A stretch of DNA of 64,000 nt from Pseudorasbora parva (GCF_024679245.1 NC_090195.1:2934800-2998799); one strand, 5' to 3'; positions 1-10,497 are shown, counted from the stretch's first letter. The notes: generated by a model from the letters alone, not told the origin. Numbers and translations are program-made.

Positions 1-495
1 TCTGCAAATAATTGGAATGGCACATGATTATGTTTATATTAGTGTTTGTTTATTCATATATTAACACATGATTTGTAAGTGCATCATTATGTCAGGACTT
101 TACTTGAGGAGGCCCATCATAATTTATTCACTGTCAAATTCAGCTCATGGTTTATCATAAACTTCCTATCAGAATATGTACTAGTTCAGCTAATATTCGG
201 CCCTGTTAAGTGATGATGCGTGGCTTTTCAAAAGGTCAGAGAATAAACGGTATCATGGCCTGCGTCTGGATGGAAAGTGAACTGCTGACCCCAGCAAACG
301 ATCCCTTGACCTCAGTTCATGCTTCCTGTTTGGGTTTTTTTTGGGAAACGATTCCTCAGGAACTGTTAAAGTATTGATGGGAAAGAGAATACCACAAAAC
401 AGATTCAGACTCTTTAAGATAAATTATTATTCGATTTAGTATTTTTTTATGTTTGATAAGGAGGATCAGTGAAAACAATGACAAACTAATACTGC
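1..495. other. AT-rich stretch without a recognised gene
   Basis: No coding potential stands out. The segment is AT-rich, with short inverted motifs built from words such as taatgcatta. Together with 1040-1285, which ends in a 'ttattgtaaagtgat' motif resembling the hAT-like terminal repeat described below, it may be the remains of a larger, decayed foldback element into which the 504-967 copy inserted. This relationship is a guess from word similarity. Confidence 0.3.
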
Positions 496-503
496 TTTCA
501 TGT

Positions 504-967
504 GGTAACACGTTACAATAAGGTTCATTAGTTAACATTATTTAGCTACATTAGTAAACATGAACTAATAATGAACTGCACTTTGTTAATTTCAACATTT
601 ACTAATGCATTATTAAAATCTTGTTAACATTAGTTAATGCACTGTAAACTAACATGAACAAACCATGAACAGCTGGATTTTTAGTGAAGTTTTATTAACT
701 AATTTCGGGAGGAGCACAAACAGATAATTAAACAACGGAGTTCGGGGTACTCTGGGTTCGGGCAAAAATTCAGAGCCCTGAGCCCTCCTCTGGACAGCAC
801 GCCAAATACGCATAATCTTTACTCTATTTCATTGATGTAAGTGTGAACTCGTGAATTACCTAACGTTAACAAAGATTAACAAATGCAGTAACAAATGTGT
901 TGCTCGTCCATGTTAGTTAATACATTAACTAATGTTAACTAATAAAACCTTATTGTAAAGTGTTACC
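504..967. mobile_element. hAT-like MITE, copy 1 (GGTAACA termini)
   Basis: The ends read GGTAACACGTTACAATAAGG and, inverted, ccttattgtaaagtgttacc. They form a terminal inverted repeat shared with the elements at 9669-9954 and 54852-56023. The flanking octamers tttcatgt and agtaatgt agree at 5 of 8 positions, a decayed version of the clean 8-bp target duplications seen at the other copies. The interior is made of repeated 'ttaactaatg' words. Compared with the 9669 copy, this one carries an extra block of about 165 bp (roughly 697-862, beginning near 'atttcgggaggagc'), which is a secondary insertion of unknown type. Confidence 0.75.
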
Positions 968-1397
968 AGTAATGTTTATGACGAATGTTAATAGTTTAAA
1001 TCATTACAATAATAAAGTGATTCAATTTAATCAAATTATTTAGGTCAAATTATTTCTTATTCCTTCCCATGGAGCCTAATTGATTTAGTTAGCCCTGAAT
1101 GTTAATTAAAGCATTAATCAAATGTAGTTAAAGCTGCTGTTATTCATGTATGAATCCAGTCGTAGTTAAGGATAGCGCTTCATTGCCTTATGATTAGTTC
1201 ATATCTTCACTAATCATGAGTTTATGTTGATAATTCAAGCGTTAGTGCATGATTATTCATGTACTGTTATTGTAAAGTGATAGAAACCTAAAACTGCCAT
1301 ATTTGACAACTAATTTCTAATTTTCAATTATAAGGAACAAATTATTTGACACTTTCTTAGAAATCATGTGACCTTCATAAAGGGGGGTTGTCTCATG

Positions 1398-1463
1398 TAT
1401 AAATACAACTGCTGATTGTCCTGTCTGAGAATAGCCGAGTCAGAAAACAGGACATACTATAAG
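1398..1463 (+). promoter_or_regulatory. Possible TATA promoter and first non-coding exon of GTPase gene 1
   Basis: A TATAAATA box lies at 1398-1405. About 30 bp downstream a short transcribed segment could begin, ending at a GT donor after 1463 (ctataag|gtaatat). A second candidate untranslated exon lies at about 1629-1674, after a T-rich tract ending in acaaag and before gtaagaac. GTPase gene 2 has the same TATAAATA word (53330-53337) followed by a donor about 80 bp later. No transcript evidence is available, so the link to the coding exon 3.5 kb downstream is inference. Confidence 0.35.
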
Positions 1464-1845
1464 GTAATATTATAGATCAACTCGTATTGCTCTTCTGTGA
1501 TGTTGTGGTGATGATTTAGTATGTCAAACACATTTTTATTTATTTATTTACAGACCTGTTTAATTTATGTCTATGTTTACTGGTGTCTGTTGTGAAAATA
1601 TATGTTGTTTTTCTTTTTTACAAAGAAAAAAAAATCGGAGGACTCTCAAACCTGGAGACAGATTCTACCAAAAAGTAAGAACACTACTCACTGTCATTTT
1701 ATATGTACAGATATCGTGTTTATTGGCTTAAAAATAAAATACCTGTTAGCCTAGTCATGCATGTATAAGTGCAGTCACAATAATTATAAAAGAAAAAAGG
1801 AAAAAACTGAGGTGAGTGGTGCACAACCGAATACAGGCTAGTTGT

Positions 1846-2088
1846 GGGGCGGCAGTGGCTCAGTGGTTCATGTAGGTTGTCTACAAACCAGAAGGTTGGT
1901 GGTTCAATCCCCGGTTCCACCTGACCAAGTGTCGAAGTGTCCATGAGCGAGACACCTAACCCCAGCTGCTCCCGACGAGCTGGATGGCGCCTTACATGGC
2001 TGACATCGCCGTCGGTGTGTGAATGGGTGAATGTGAGGCAAAAATGTAAAGCGCTTTGGATAAAAGCGCTATATAAATGCAGTCCATT
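1846..2088 (+). mobile_element. tRNA-derived SINE with LINE-type 3' tail
   Basis: The head contains RNA polymerase III-like boxes: an A-box-like 'ggctcagtgg' and a B box 'ggttcaatccc'. The tail, 'gctttggataaaagcgct' then 'atataaatg', resembles the 3' end of L2-type LINEs, whose machinery would mobilise it. The element is flanked by a perfect 7-bp target duplication, TAGTTGT, at 1839-1845 and 2089-2095. Small open frames on either strand here are artefacts of the SINE. Confidence 0.85.
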
Positions 2089-2229
2089 TAGTTGTAACAC
2101 ATGGCAAGGCAAGTTTATGTATAATATACTCAAATAATGATAAAATATTCACAACATATGCATAAGAAATAAAAATGAAATGCATAAGAAATAAAAATAA
2201 TATTCGTCTTTAACTAAAGGCTAAAACAC

Positions 2230-2780
2230 TAAATTCAGGGCTCTCTGTCTGAGCGTGAGCATAAACTCACTATCTCACTTCACAATTCTCTCAACCAGAC
2301 ACCCTAACCATAAATAAATCAAATTGTAAATAAAAACCCTTTGTATTTCTAACTGACTAGATCCTGATGGTCTGACTGATCTGAGTGTTTATGGATTAGA
2401 TTCAGTGAGCATATCTGCGATGTATTGAGGTCCTAGACCATTGAGTGATTTATATACCAGTCATAATACTTTAAAATCTCCCTAAATGTAACCGGAAGCC
2501 AGTGCAGGGACCTAGGACTGGTGTGATATGGTCATATTTTCTGGTTCTGCTCAGCGTTCTGTATGAGCTGCAGCTGTCTAATGGTCTTTTTAGGAAGGCC
2601 GGTGAGAAGGCCATTACAATAGTCCACCCTACTGGTGATGACTTAGTTTCTCTAAGTCTTGTCTGCAAACAAAGCATCTATTTCTTGCAATATTTTTGAG
2701 ATGATAGTAAGCTTAAATATTTAGTTATTGCTTTTACATGACTACTAAAACTCAGGTCTGACTCCAAAATCACAACAAGA
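2230..2780 (-). mobile_element. Antisense LINE 3' fragment (L2-like family A)
   Basis: On the minus strand around 2471-2677 the translation contains pieces such as '[14 protein letters not shown]', typical of the thumb/C-terminal part of L2/Rex-type reverse transcriptases. The same family, including an adjacent part that does not look like reverse transcriptase, recurs at 35673-36900 in the same orientation. The reading frame is broken by stops and frameshifts, so this is an inactive, 5'-truncated copy. Confidence 0.65.
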
Positions 2781-2796
2781 TTTTCTTTCTGTTCTG

Positions 2797-3310
2797 GGGT
2801 GCGTTTCCCAAAAGCATCGTCAGTCAATGATGGTCACAAGTTCCGTCGTTATCAACATAGTTCAACCAGTCGGTGCTTCCTGAAACCAGATCTCGACCTG
2901 TGGTTAGAAGCAGAGTTTCTTGTAATAAATCCTTATCTTGAGCCAAATAAGCAAGCTGACATTTAGTACAATCTATATATTTTATTTTGAATACATACAA
3001 ATGTAATTTATGTATTTTAGTTTGTCAAGAGATCTAACGCACCTTTTCTGAAGAGTGCACATGTGTGTACGTGCTCCAGTACGTAAGAACAAGCCTATGA
3101 CTGAATCTGGAAAAAAGTTAAATAACTGAGAAAAATAAGATTTATTCCTCAGATGCCATGTCCATAATTTATAGTATTTTTTTTGGCATGAATTCAATCT
3201 CAAAATAATTCATTAAAAGCCGTTCTTACACCACCCCCTGCGTGACATCATTAATCAACGTGGTTGAACGACAGATTTGCGACAATACGGTTTCAGGAAA
3301 CAGTTGTGAC
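2797..3310. mobile_element. Decayed DNA transposon with 'GGTGCGTTTCCCAAAA' end
   Basis: The left end 'ggggtgcgtttcccaaaag' and the right end, which inverted reads 'caactgtttcctgaaacc', form an imperfect terminal inverted repeat. The motif 'tcgttcaacca' also recurs inverted near both ends. A similar end (gggctgcatttcccgataa) bounds the 20265-26004 nest, suggesting a related family. No transposase frame is visible, and I see no clear target duplication. Confidence 0.45.
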
Positions 3311-3419
3311 TAGCTAGTTGATTTCACTCAGATTTATAGTCACCTATACTCGCATAATAACTTCCTTCCAAGTATGACCTGAACCATTTTAGAACCATCC
3401 CAGAAAACCCAACCCAGTT

Positions 3420-3600
3420 TTTCAACCTGTCACGAAGAATGTTGTGTCAACAGTGTCGAATGCAGCACTGAGGTCGAGTAGAACCAGCAATGATAATTTG
3501 CTTGTATCTGTATTGAGGTGAATATAATTTAAGCTGCAGGGCAAAATCAAATCAGCAACAGATCCGGCTGGGTTTACCCAGTCGAGCAGAAGACCCTAGC
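3420..3600 (-). mobile_element. Antisense LINE reverse-transcriptase scrap
   Basis: Reading the minus strand around 3490-3430 gives 'LLVLLDLSAAFDTVD', the conserved motif carrying the first catalytic Asp of L2-type reverse transcriptases. The frame is not sustained. It lies beyond the transposon remnant at 2797-3310, so it could be part of the same antisense LINE as 2230-2780, split by that insertion. Confidence 0.6.
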
Positions 3601-4427
3601 TGGGTTTAAATTCCAGTTGCGCTGTTAGAACTATGCTATTCTATGTTAGCAATAATTAACATTGACAACTTCTAATGAAATCTATTGAGAAACCAGGTGA
3701 ATATAAAGACAGTCAATGTTCAGAAATTATAATGAAATATTAAAAAAAATCCATATATTCAAAAATTCTATATTTTATATGTAAAAAGTTAATAATAAGA
3801 CTATTTTAGTTTGCCTTGTATATTTTTTATTAGATCAGACAACATTTCAAATGGTCATGTTACAATGTACCCCACCAATGGGGCATGTTGTCACACTTCA
3901 CTTCCATTCTTTCGGGGTAAATTAAGAAAATAGTATACACTGTATTAATGAAACAAACCCACATAATTGTACTAGACGTGTGACATTAATATGAGAAAAA
4001 ATACTCCCATACTCCTGGATTTAAGCAAACTGAGAAAGTCAAAAAGTGTTGGGTTGTGCCCCGCTCTCCACCTCATGGCTCTCGTGGCATTGGCTCTCAT
4101 GGGTTTCGTGACTGATTGAGTCATGCTAAAATTTTTATAGTTTTAATGAGATATGACTGCATGTTCATGGAACGGGATTATTCCCGAGATTAAAACCTTA
4201 AATTCCACTCTGTTTTTCACATAAAGTTATTGTATGGCTTCAGGAGATTTTGAATATTTTGATACTGTTTTTTTTTGTCCAGTGTTTGCAGTATATACCT
4301 GTGACTGTACTTTTATTTGCCTGTTACGTGTTTTGTATTGTTGAGAAGTAAGTAGTTTAGGGTAGGGGAGGGGAGGGTTTAGATGCTCCAAAATATCGAT
4401 TAATTAGAAATATTTATAAAATAATTT
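3600..4427. other. Non-coding AT-rich stretch upstream of the solo LTR
   Basis: No sustained open frame, repeat array or recognised element is seen. The segment lies inside the presumed first intron/upstream region of GTPase gene 1. Confidence 0.4.
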
Positions 4428-4432
4428 CTACT

Positions 4433-4802
4433 TGTGGTGTGGCAAGCAGCGGGGCGAGGGACCGCGAGAGCGGGCCGGTGATTAACGTTCACGAGGGCCA
4501 GCTGCGTGGCACACCGGTCTCGTCTCGCGGCCATGTGACGGGAGCATATATAAGGAGGCGCAAGAGCTGCGGAAGACGAGAGAGGACCAGACCTGGGTTT
4601 TATGTTTAGTTTTGTTTATGTGTTTGTGGGCAGTCGTCCGTGAGGGGCTGCCCACGTTTTATTGTGTGTGTGTTTGCGGGCAGTCGTCCGTGAGGGGCTG
4701 TCCGCGGTTTTACTTTCGTTTTGTTTCTTTACTTTAAATAAATGTTTGTTGACCGTTCGCCGGTTCCCGCCTCCTTCCTTCCCATCTACGAACTGTATTA
4801 CA
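4433..4802 (+). mobile_element. Solo LTR (gypsy-type) with target duplication CTACT
   Basis: The segment begins TGTGGTGTGG, ends ...TTACA, and is flanked by a perfect 5-bp duplication CTACT (4428-4432 and 4803-4807), the signature of an integrated LTR. Inside are a TATA box (catatataagg near 4545), two near-copies of a 'gggcagtcgtccgtgagggg' segment (about 4628 and 4678), and an aataaa polyadenylation signal near 4737. No internal retrotransposon sequence follows, so it is a solo LTR left by recombination. It ends about 170 bp before the coding exon of GTPase gene 1, in sense orientation, and could act as an alternative promoter. Confidence 0.85.
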
Positions 4803-4976
4803 CTACTATTACAAATTCATGCAAAGAATTGGCAAACAACTAAAAGCAATGGAGTACCCAGAATGTTGAAAAATATCCTAACCAAGCAATCATATGTGAT
4901 GAGTTGCAAGTGACAATTTGTTGTTCCTAAATGTCTTTTTGTTATGTTGTTTTCTGCTTTACATTGCAGACAGAAC

Positions 4977-6515
4977 ATGGCCAATTTAGATGCAATCATC
5001 AATCAAAGTATTGTAATAGAAGATGGGACTCCTACTCGATACCGTGTGAAACCAACAACAAACTCTCTTGATGAATCTGAGCCATGTAGAAAAATGATCT
5101 TTGGGGAGAGAGACAAAAGCAAACCCCATAAAACCATTCTGATGGTGGGAGAGACGGGGACAGGAAAAACAAAACTGATCAATGCGATGATCAACTACAT
5201 GTTAGGAGTAAAGAGAGAAGACAAGGTTTGGTTTGAGATCACAGATGACCAGAGTGACCGAACATCAGCTCACAGTCAGACCTCCAACATCACTGTTTAT
5301 GGGTTTTATCTACAACAGAGTCCCATCCATCTAACAATCATCGACACACCAGGATATGGAGACACGCGTGGAGTTGATTATGATAAAGAGATTTCTTTAA
5401 TGTTGCTTAATTTAAGCAAATGTGATGACTGGGTCCATAAAATAGATGCAGTTTGTCTGGTGGTTAAAGCAAGCCAAAATCGACTCTCTGGCAGACAAAT
5501 ATACATATTTGATGCTGTTCAGTCTTTATTTGGAAGTAATATTGATGAAAACATTGTCTTGCTCGTCACTTACTCACATGGTGCTCACCCTAAAAATGTC
5601 CTGACGGCTGTTGAAGAGGCTAAATTCAAGTGTGCAGTGGATGACAAGAATCAGCCGGTATATTTCCTGTTTGACAACTGCCAAGGGGAGACGTTTCATG
5701 AAGAATATCAGATGGTTCAAGAGCAATCATGGAATCTCAGTTTTAAAGGAATGACAGGATTTTTCAAATTGCTTGAAAACATAAAAACAAAAACCCTGAA
5801 GATGACTCGAGATGTGCTGCAGAAACGGGAGAAGTTGGAGGCAAAAATGTCCAATATGCAATCACATGCTCAAAAGATGAAACTAAAGAAAAATGAGCTA
5901 AAACAATCTCAAGAAGATCTAGAATTTGTCAAGAACAATAAAAACTTTGAGAATGAAGTTGACGTGCCCTACAAAGTGAAGGTTGATATTGATTATTCTC
6001 TAGCTAGTGTAGCGATGTGCTGCCCCGTCTGTGAGGAGAACTGTCATTATCCAGGATGCTGGTGGGTCAGAGATCTCTCATGGTGCAGAAAGATGAGAAA
6101 TAATCACTGTACAGTGTGCACTAATAAATGCCACTACAGCAAACATGTCAAAGAAGCAAAAATATATGTAACAAAGACAAAGAAGGAGAAGAGGATAAAT
6201 GAAAAGTTAAAGAAGGAATATGATGATAAGATTGATGCCAGTGATTCTCTGGTCAAGAAGCTGGGAGAAGAACTGCAAGAATTAGAGAAAGAGAAAATAA
6301 AGCTAGTGATTGAAGCTTTTCACTGTGTGGAGAGTCTACAGGAGATCGCACTCAACACTGATTCTCTGATCATACTTCTGCACGCTAATTTTCTGATTGA
6401 GAAGCTGAAGGAAATAAATGAACCTGAAAAGGCAGAAATACTGGAAAACATCAAGAAGAGAGCAAGAGAAGAAAAAAAACAAGCGCTGGAATACATGAAA
6501 ATATATTATAAATAA
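4977..6515 (+). CDS. AIG1/GIMAP-like P-loop GTPase with Cys/His module and coiled coils (copy 1)
   Basis: This 512-residue protein is encoded by one long exon. I chose ATG 4977 because a splice acceptor (T-rich tract then ttgcag, AG at 4968-4969) precedes it; the frame stays open for 11 codons upstream, but these fall in the intron. The GTPase domain covers roughly residues 50-280: P-loop GETGTGKT (58-65), DTPGYGDTRG (123-132), and TYSHGA (198-203) where the nucleotide-specificity motif should be. Then follow a coiled coil (about 275-340), two C-x2-C-x3-C-H motifs between about 348 and 395 that probably bind zinc, and a Lys/Glu-rich coiled coil to the end. I see no signal peptide or membrane segment, so a cytosolic protein is expected. 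AIG1/GIMAP relatives act in lymphocyte survival and immunity; any such role here is inference. The paralogue at 59275-60849 has Asp where this copy has His201. A poly(A) signal lies at 6769-6774. Confidence 0.85.
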   Translation: MANLDAIINQSIVIEDGTPTRYRVKPTTNSLDESEPCRKMIFGERDKSKPHKTILMVGETGTGKTKLINAMINYMLGVKREDKVWFEITDDQSDRTSAHSQTSNITVYGFYLQQSPIHLTIIDTPGYGDTRGVDYDKEISLMLLNLSKCDDWVHKIDAVCLVVKASQNRLSGRQIYIFDAVQSLFGSNIDENIVLLVTYSHGAHPKNVLTAVEEAKFKCAVDDKNQPVYFLFDNCQGETFHEEYQMVQEQSWNLSFKGMTGFFKLLENIKTKTLKMTRDVLQKREKLEAKMSNMQSHAQKMKLKKNELKQSQEDLEFVKNNKNFENEVDVPYKVKVDIDYSLASVAMCCPVCEENCHYPGCWWVRDLSWCRKMRNNHCTVCTNKCHYSKHVKEAKIYVTKTKKEKRINEKLKKEYDDKIDASDSLVKKLGEELQELEKEKIKLVIEAFHCVESLQEIALNTDSLIILLHANFLIEKLKEINEPEKAEILENIKKRAREEKKQALEYMKIYYK

Positions 6516-6882
6516 CCCTTTATATCCATCATCTAGTTAAAGAAAATCAGACAAGTGTTGTATCTTTGTAAATCTTGTTGTTTTTTGTGATCATCATTCA
6601 TTGAGTTATCAGTCATGCCATGCCCTTTTTATTCTTGAAGGATTCTGATTATGGAGGATGTCTGTGAATGTCTCTTGTATTTTTGGAAGGCTATTCAATG
6701 TATTTTAGTTTGGCAATTAATTTCTTATTTTTTATTGTTTTTTATGATTGCCCAGTGGACTTTTGTAAAATAAAAGAATTGCTCTATTGGGTTGAGATCT
6801 GGTGATCTGGTGACTTTGTTTAATAAATCTGCTATTGATTACAACTTCTGGCGACTCAGTTTTTACAGTGCTGTTGTAACCC
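6516..6882 (+). other. 3' untranslated region of GTPase gene 1 and following spacer
   Basis: No coding potential. An AATAAA signal at 6769-6774 is a plausible transcript end about 260 bp after the stop codon. Confidence 0.45.
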
Positions 6883-7070
6883 CTCCTGTTCAAACCACCC
6901 CCCTCCAAGCAGGACTCGAACCCCGGTCTGCTGGTATGAGAGTCGGACGCTTTAAAAAGGAGGCTAAAGGCTGCAACCTCAAGCATCAGTCACTAGAGGA
7001 TCTCTGTATGTAACCCCTGCTGTTCAAACCGCCCCATTCCAAGCAGGACTCGAACCCGAGTCCGCCGGCA
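6883..7070 (-). repeat. Two direct copies of a tRNA-like segment
   Basis: Two related blocks, about 6883-6935 and 7012-7065, share 'aacccctcctgttcaaaccnccc' (one variable base) and 'aagcaggactcgaaccc'. On the minus strand this reads as a T-arm/B-box ('ggttcgagtcctgc'). In the first copy a loop containing CAT follows in the right place for a Met-like anticodon arm. No complete cloverleaf is present, so these are tRNA-derived relics (SINE heads or tRNA pseudogenes), not functional tRNA genes. Confidence 0.5.
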
Positions 7071-7079
7071 TCACAGATT

Positions 7080-8390
7080 ACCACCCTTGATCAAAGCTGT
7101 GGCAAGTGGCACAAGTGGCACAGTCCCACCGCTTTTCTGTGTGTCCTCAGAATGCCCCCATACATAAGCGTGTCAAATTCTGTAAAAAATGAAGCACTTG
7201 AAATGACCCACACCTGATATCGGACTAACGTTTTTGAAAATATTTCTTTAAAACACTAAATCACAATGTTGCACAAACCATAAGGTGAAACCTATCATGT
7301 TTGGTATATTTGAACTTGGCAAGGATTCAGGATTCCAAGTGAAAATAAGTCAACCACATCTAAAGTTAGCATGTGAATATATTTTATTTTACCACTAAGT
7401 GGCACTGACTTAAAACTTCTCAGGCTCCTTCAGGACATCATGCCAGTGAGCCATGCCAAAATGATACGCTAATGCATTCATAAAATACAACATTTTAGCA
7501 CAATATTAAAAATGGCTTGAAATTGGATATCATTCAACTCGGCATGCCGTCCCAAATCTAATGAGTCTATAATTTTTAGACAAATCGGCCAGAAATTATG
7601 AGCAAAAATGGCCATTTTTTGTATCTTTGAACCAGTAGGTGTAACTGTGCTAAAAAAAACCCAGCATGTATCCTCAGGTCATGCTTGTGATGACGTACCA
7701 ATTTTGGTCTGAATATGATAAACCGTTGCGGAGATACAGTCTTGCATCTATTTTTGCAAACGCAATGTAAAATCAGTTTGTGCTTTATTTGAAAACAATT
7801 TGATGAATCAACTTGAACTTGAATTCCATAACTTTTTGTCTGTATATTCTGAAGATGATGTGGTTACGTTTTCTGTGAAAATCTGAGAAACGGCCTTCGA
7901 GGAGTTCAAACATTTTTTTCTGAACATTTTCATGATCGAACATGGCGTCATAGGGTGCAATCGAATCGGATTTTTGTCTAAGCTTGAAGGAAGTGTATGT
8001 TAGATTGTGCCCCTGACTCGAGGTTGCCAGATTGGCTGCAGGATCAGAAGGAACGTTTGTAGGTCTACAGTTGTGGTAACTAGAGTAGATCTGGCAAGCC
8101 ATATGCCCAAACACAACTGACTTTGTGATTGGTCGATAGGTGGAGGGGGCGGAGCTTCAGGTCAAAACACAATATGTCAACATCAACATCAGTTGAGAAT
8201 TTTAAAATGACAATATGCTGGCCGGCCTACTGTTGTCAGTGATATAAGTATTTGAAATGAACATGATTTATTAATGTCTAGTGACATATCAGGGCCATTT
8301 TATGATTAATTTAAATATTTCTTACATACAGTTCCTTTAAGGTTCAGACATTTTTTACAGTAAACATGAGTGTAACTCTTGACAGTTGGT
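7080..8390. repeat. Unclassified non-coding dispersed-repeat-like sequence
   Basis: No sustained coding frame is present. The text (for example 'ccactaagtggcactgac', 'gcggagatacagtc', 'gattggtcgata') has the look of an interspersed teleost repeat of non-coding origin, but I cannot assign a class from sequence alone. No terminal repeats were found. Confidence 0.35.
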
Positions 8391-8394
8391 GGCA

Positions 8395-8545
8395 CTTGAT
8401 TTAGAGACTCCAAGTTTGCGATGGTCACAGTTCAGACTGTTCTCTGTCTTTGGGGAGGGGTTTATCGATGATTCTCCCAGCAGTCCAGATTATCCGCTGT
8501 AGTCCTCTGAGATCTGATTTGAGCTAAGCTTGAGCTTAAATCCCT
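8395..8545 (-). mobile_element. Antisense LINE fragment, 3' end of reverse-transcriptase ORF
   Basis: The minus strand reads 'SDLRGLQRIIWTAGRII', which matches by eye the minus-strand frame at about 27010-27090 ('KSDLRRLQRIGRTAE'). Both are pieces of the same LINE family. It adjoins the gypsy fragment that follows, so one element may have landed in the other. Confidence 0.55.
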
Positions 8546-9116
8546 TCAGCTTTTCGGTGTCACCAGAAATCTATCAGCACAAAAAACACAAGCTGTTGAT
8601 GGGGCTCCGCGGCATAGAGCCCATTGTGGATGACAAATTGGTTGTTGGCTGCGGTGATTCAGACGCAGAAGCCGAATCCGATCATGACAGAAATCTCCGT
8701 GCCCTGATGGAGCGTGAAAAAGTTACAGTTCAAACTGAAAGCGGTGCACTTCCATGGACACATATTGTCAGCAGAAGGGTTACGCATTGACCCGGAAAAA
8801 ATAAAAGCAGTCTTGGCAATGCAGACACCACAGGACGTAAAAGCAGGTCAGCGTTTCATCGGGTTCGTGACGTACCTGGCCAAGTTCCTCCCGCGGCATT
8901 CAGTGGTATGTGAGCCGCTTAGCAGGCTTTTGGACAAAGACGTAGAGTGGCATTGGCCCCCTAAGCACGACGAAGCGGTTCAAGAAATAAAACGTATAAT
9001 TACGGACACCCCCGTCTTAAAGTACTATGACATTGACAAGCCAGTGACAATACAAAGCGACGCCAGCAAGAACGGCTTGGGATGCTGTCTGCTGCAGCAG
9101 GGACAACCTGTGGCTT
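8543..9116 (+). pseudogene. Ty3/gypsy pol fragment (late RT and RNase H start), left part
   Basis: The translation shows a late reverse-transcriptase part in which the usual Tyr/Phe-Ala-Asp-Asp box has become Val-Asp-Asp (DDKLVVG). A short deletion then shifts the frame near 8715. Next come the connection motif (VHFHGHILSAEGLRIDP), a 'RFIGFVTYLAKFLPR' thumb motif, and the RNase H start (VTIQSDASKNGLGCCLLQQG). The 5' part of pol, gag and LTRs are missing. The frame runs into the inserted DNA transposon at 9117, and the rest of RNase H resumes at 12515. A dead copy. Confidence 0.85.
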
Positions 9117-9668
9117 CCCAGCAAACATTTGGACGTTTAATGACCGTTGAAAAGACGTCAATCCGACACGTCCCGTCACGGTTGAAAAATAGTTCCAAAA
9201 TGAAAGTTGAACCGACGTCTTTGACGTCATCTGGCCGTGAACTGCACGTCTCTTCTGCGCGTCCCTGGACGTCTAAATCCGACGGCTTCTGGCTGTTTAA
9301 ATGTGTTGCTACATAATTTACGTGTATTTATAAGCCTGCATATATAAAATAATTACACACCCATTGTGTAACATCGTGAAAGGCAATCAGTTATGGCGTG
9401 AGGTTTAACACGTCTTGACAAAGGTTCAAAAAAGGTCCAAAATCGGTCCAGTCAGACCTGAACCTCCATACAACGTTTTAATCACGTGCATCACAAACAA
9501 GAACACATTGAGGACATAATAAAAAAAAAAGCATGTTCTGATTTACCACAACATTTTATTGTTTTGAACAGCCACAACTTTTCCTCTTTATTTATTTTGC
9601 ATCATTGTTTAACATCTGTTAACCAAACTAAAATACCAAATTCAAAATACTGAATTATTAGCCTTTAA

Positions 9669-9954
9669 GATAACATTTTACAATAAGGTTCAAAGTTAAA
9701 ATTAACTAATAATGAACTGCACTTATAAAGAATTTATTTATTTTTGTTAATGTTAATTTCAGCATTTACTAATGCATAATTAAAATCTTGTTAACATTAG
9801 TTAATGCACTGTGAACTAACATGAACAGCTGTATTTTTATTAACTAACGTTAACAAAGATTAACAAATACACAGTAACAAATGCATTGCTCGTTTCATGT
9901 TAACTAATGCATTAACTAATGTTAACTGATACAACCTTATTGTAAAGTGTTACT
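9669..9954. mobile_element. hAT-like MITE, copy 2
   Basis: It belongs to the same family as 504-967. The ends gataacattttacaataagg and ccttattgtaaagtgttact are inverted repeats. Flanking octamers gcctttaa (9661-9668) and gcctataa (9955-9962) match at 7 of 8 positions, an 8-bp target duplication as expected for the hAT superfamily. It is nested within the 9117-12514 transposon. Confidence 0.8.
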
Positions 9955-9966
9955 GCCTATAAAAAA

Positions 9967-10232
9967 AGGGATAGTTCACCCAAAAATGAAAATTCTGTCA
10001 TGTTTCAAACCTGTTTACCTTTCTATGTTCTGCTGAACACAAAGATATTTGGAAGAACATTTGTAACCGAACAGATCTCAACACATTAACTACTAAAGTA
10101 GGCAAATAATATAATGTTAGTTAATGGGAGGTTATATCTGCTTGGTTGCAAACTGGCTTCCAAATATATTTGTGTACAGCAGAACATTGAAAGGGATAAC
10201 AATGAATTTTCATTTTTGGGTGAACTATCCCT
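9967..10232. mobile_element. Palindromic MITE with AGGGATAGTTCACC termini
   Basis: The left end 'agggatagttcacccaaaa' is mirrored by 'ttttgggtgaactatccct' at the right, with 'atgaaaattctgtcat' and its counterpart just inside. It starts 12 bp after the hAT-like MITE ends. Related ends recur at about 14662, 22975-23736, 26445-26902 and 57846-58431. Confidence 0.8.
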
Positions 10233-10497
10233 GGCTTAAACACATTAAAGTTGTTTGGCTCATTTTTGTAAGCACCACCCCAGCTCTTCCTGTAAAGGGC
10301 TTCAGGTGTTCCTCCATCACTGCATCAATCTCAGAGTCTGGAGCATTCGGGTTCCACCTCTTCACAGCATCTGAGGAAAGAGAATATATATCTTATTTTT
10401 AATAAATAAAAGGGAAAATGTGAGGTAAGTTACATGCATTTATTCTCAAAATAGCTTAATGGAGTACAGCTAAATAAAAAAACAATGGAACAACATG

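Noticed and set aside
4944..4976. Eleven-codon N-terminal extension of GTPase copy 1
   Set aside because: It crosses a strong splice acceptor, and copy 2 has a matching start just after its own acceptor.
6900..7070. Functional tRNA gene
   Set aside because: No complete cloverleaf or acceptor stem pairing could be drawn.
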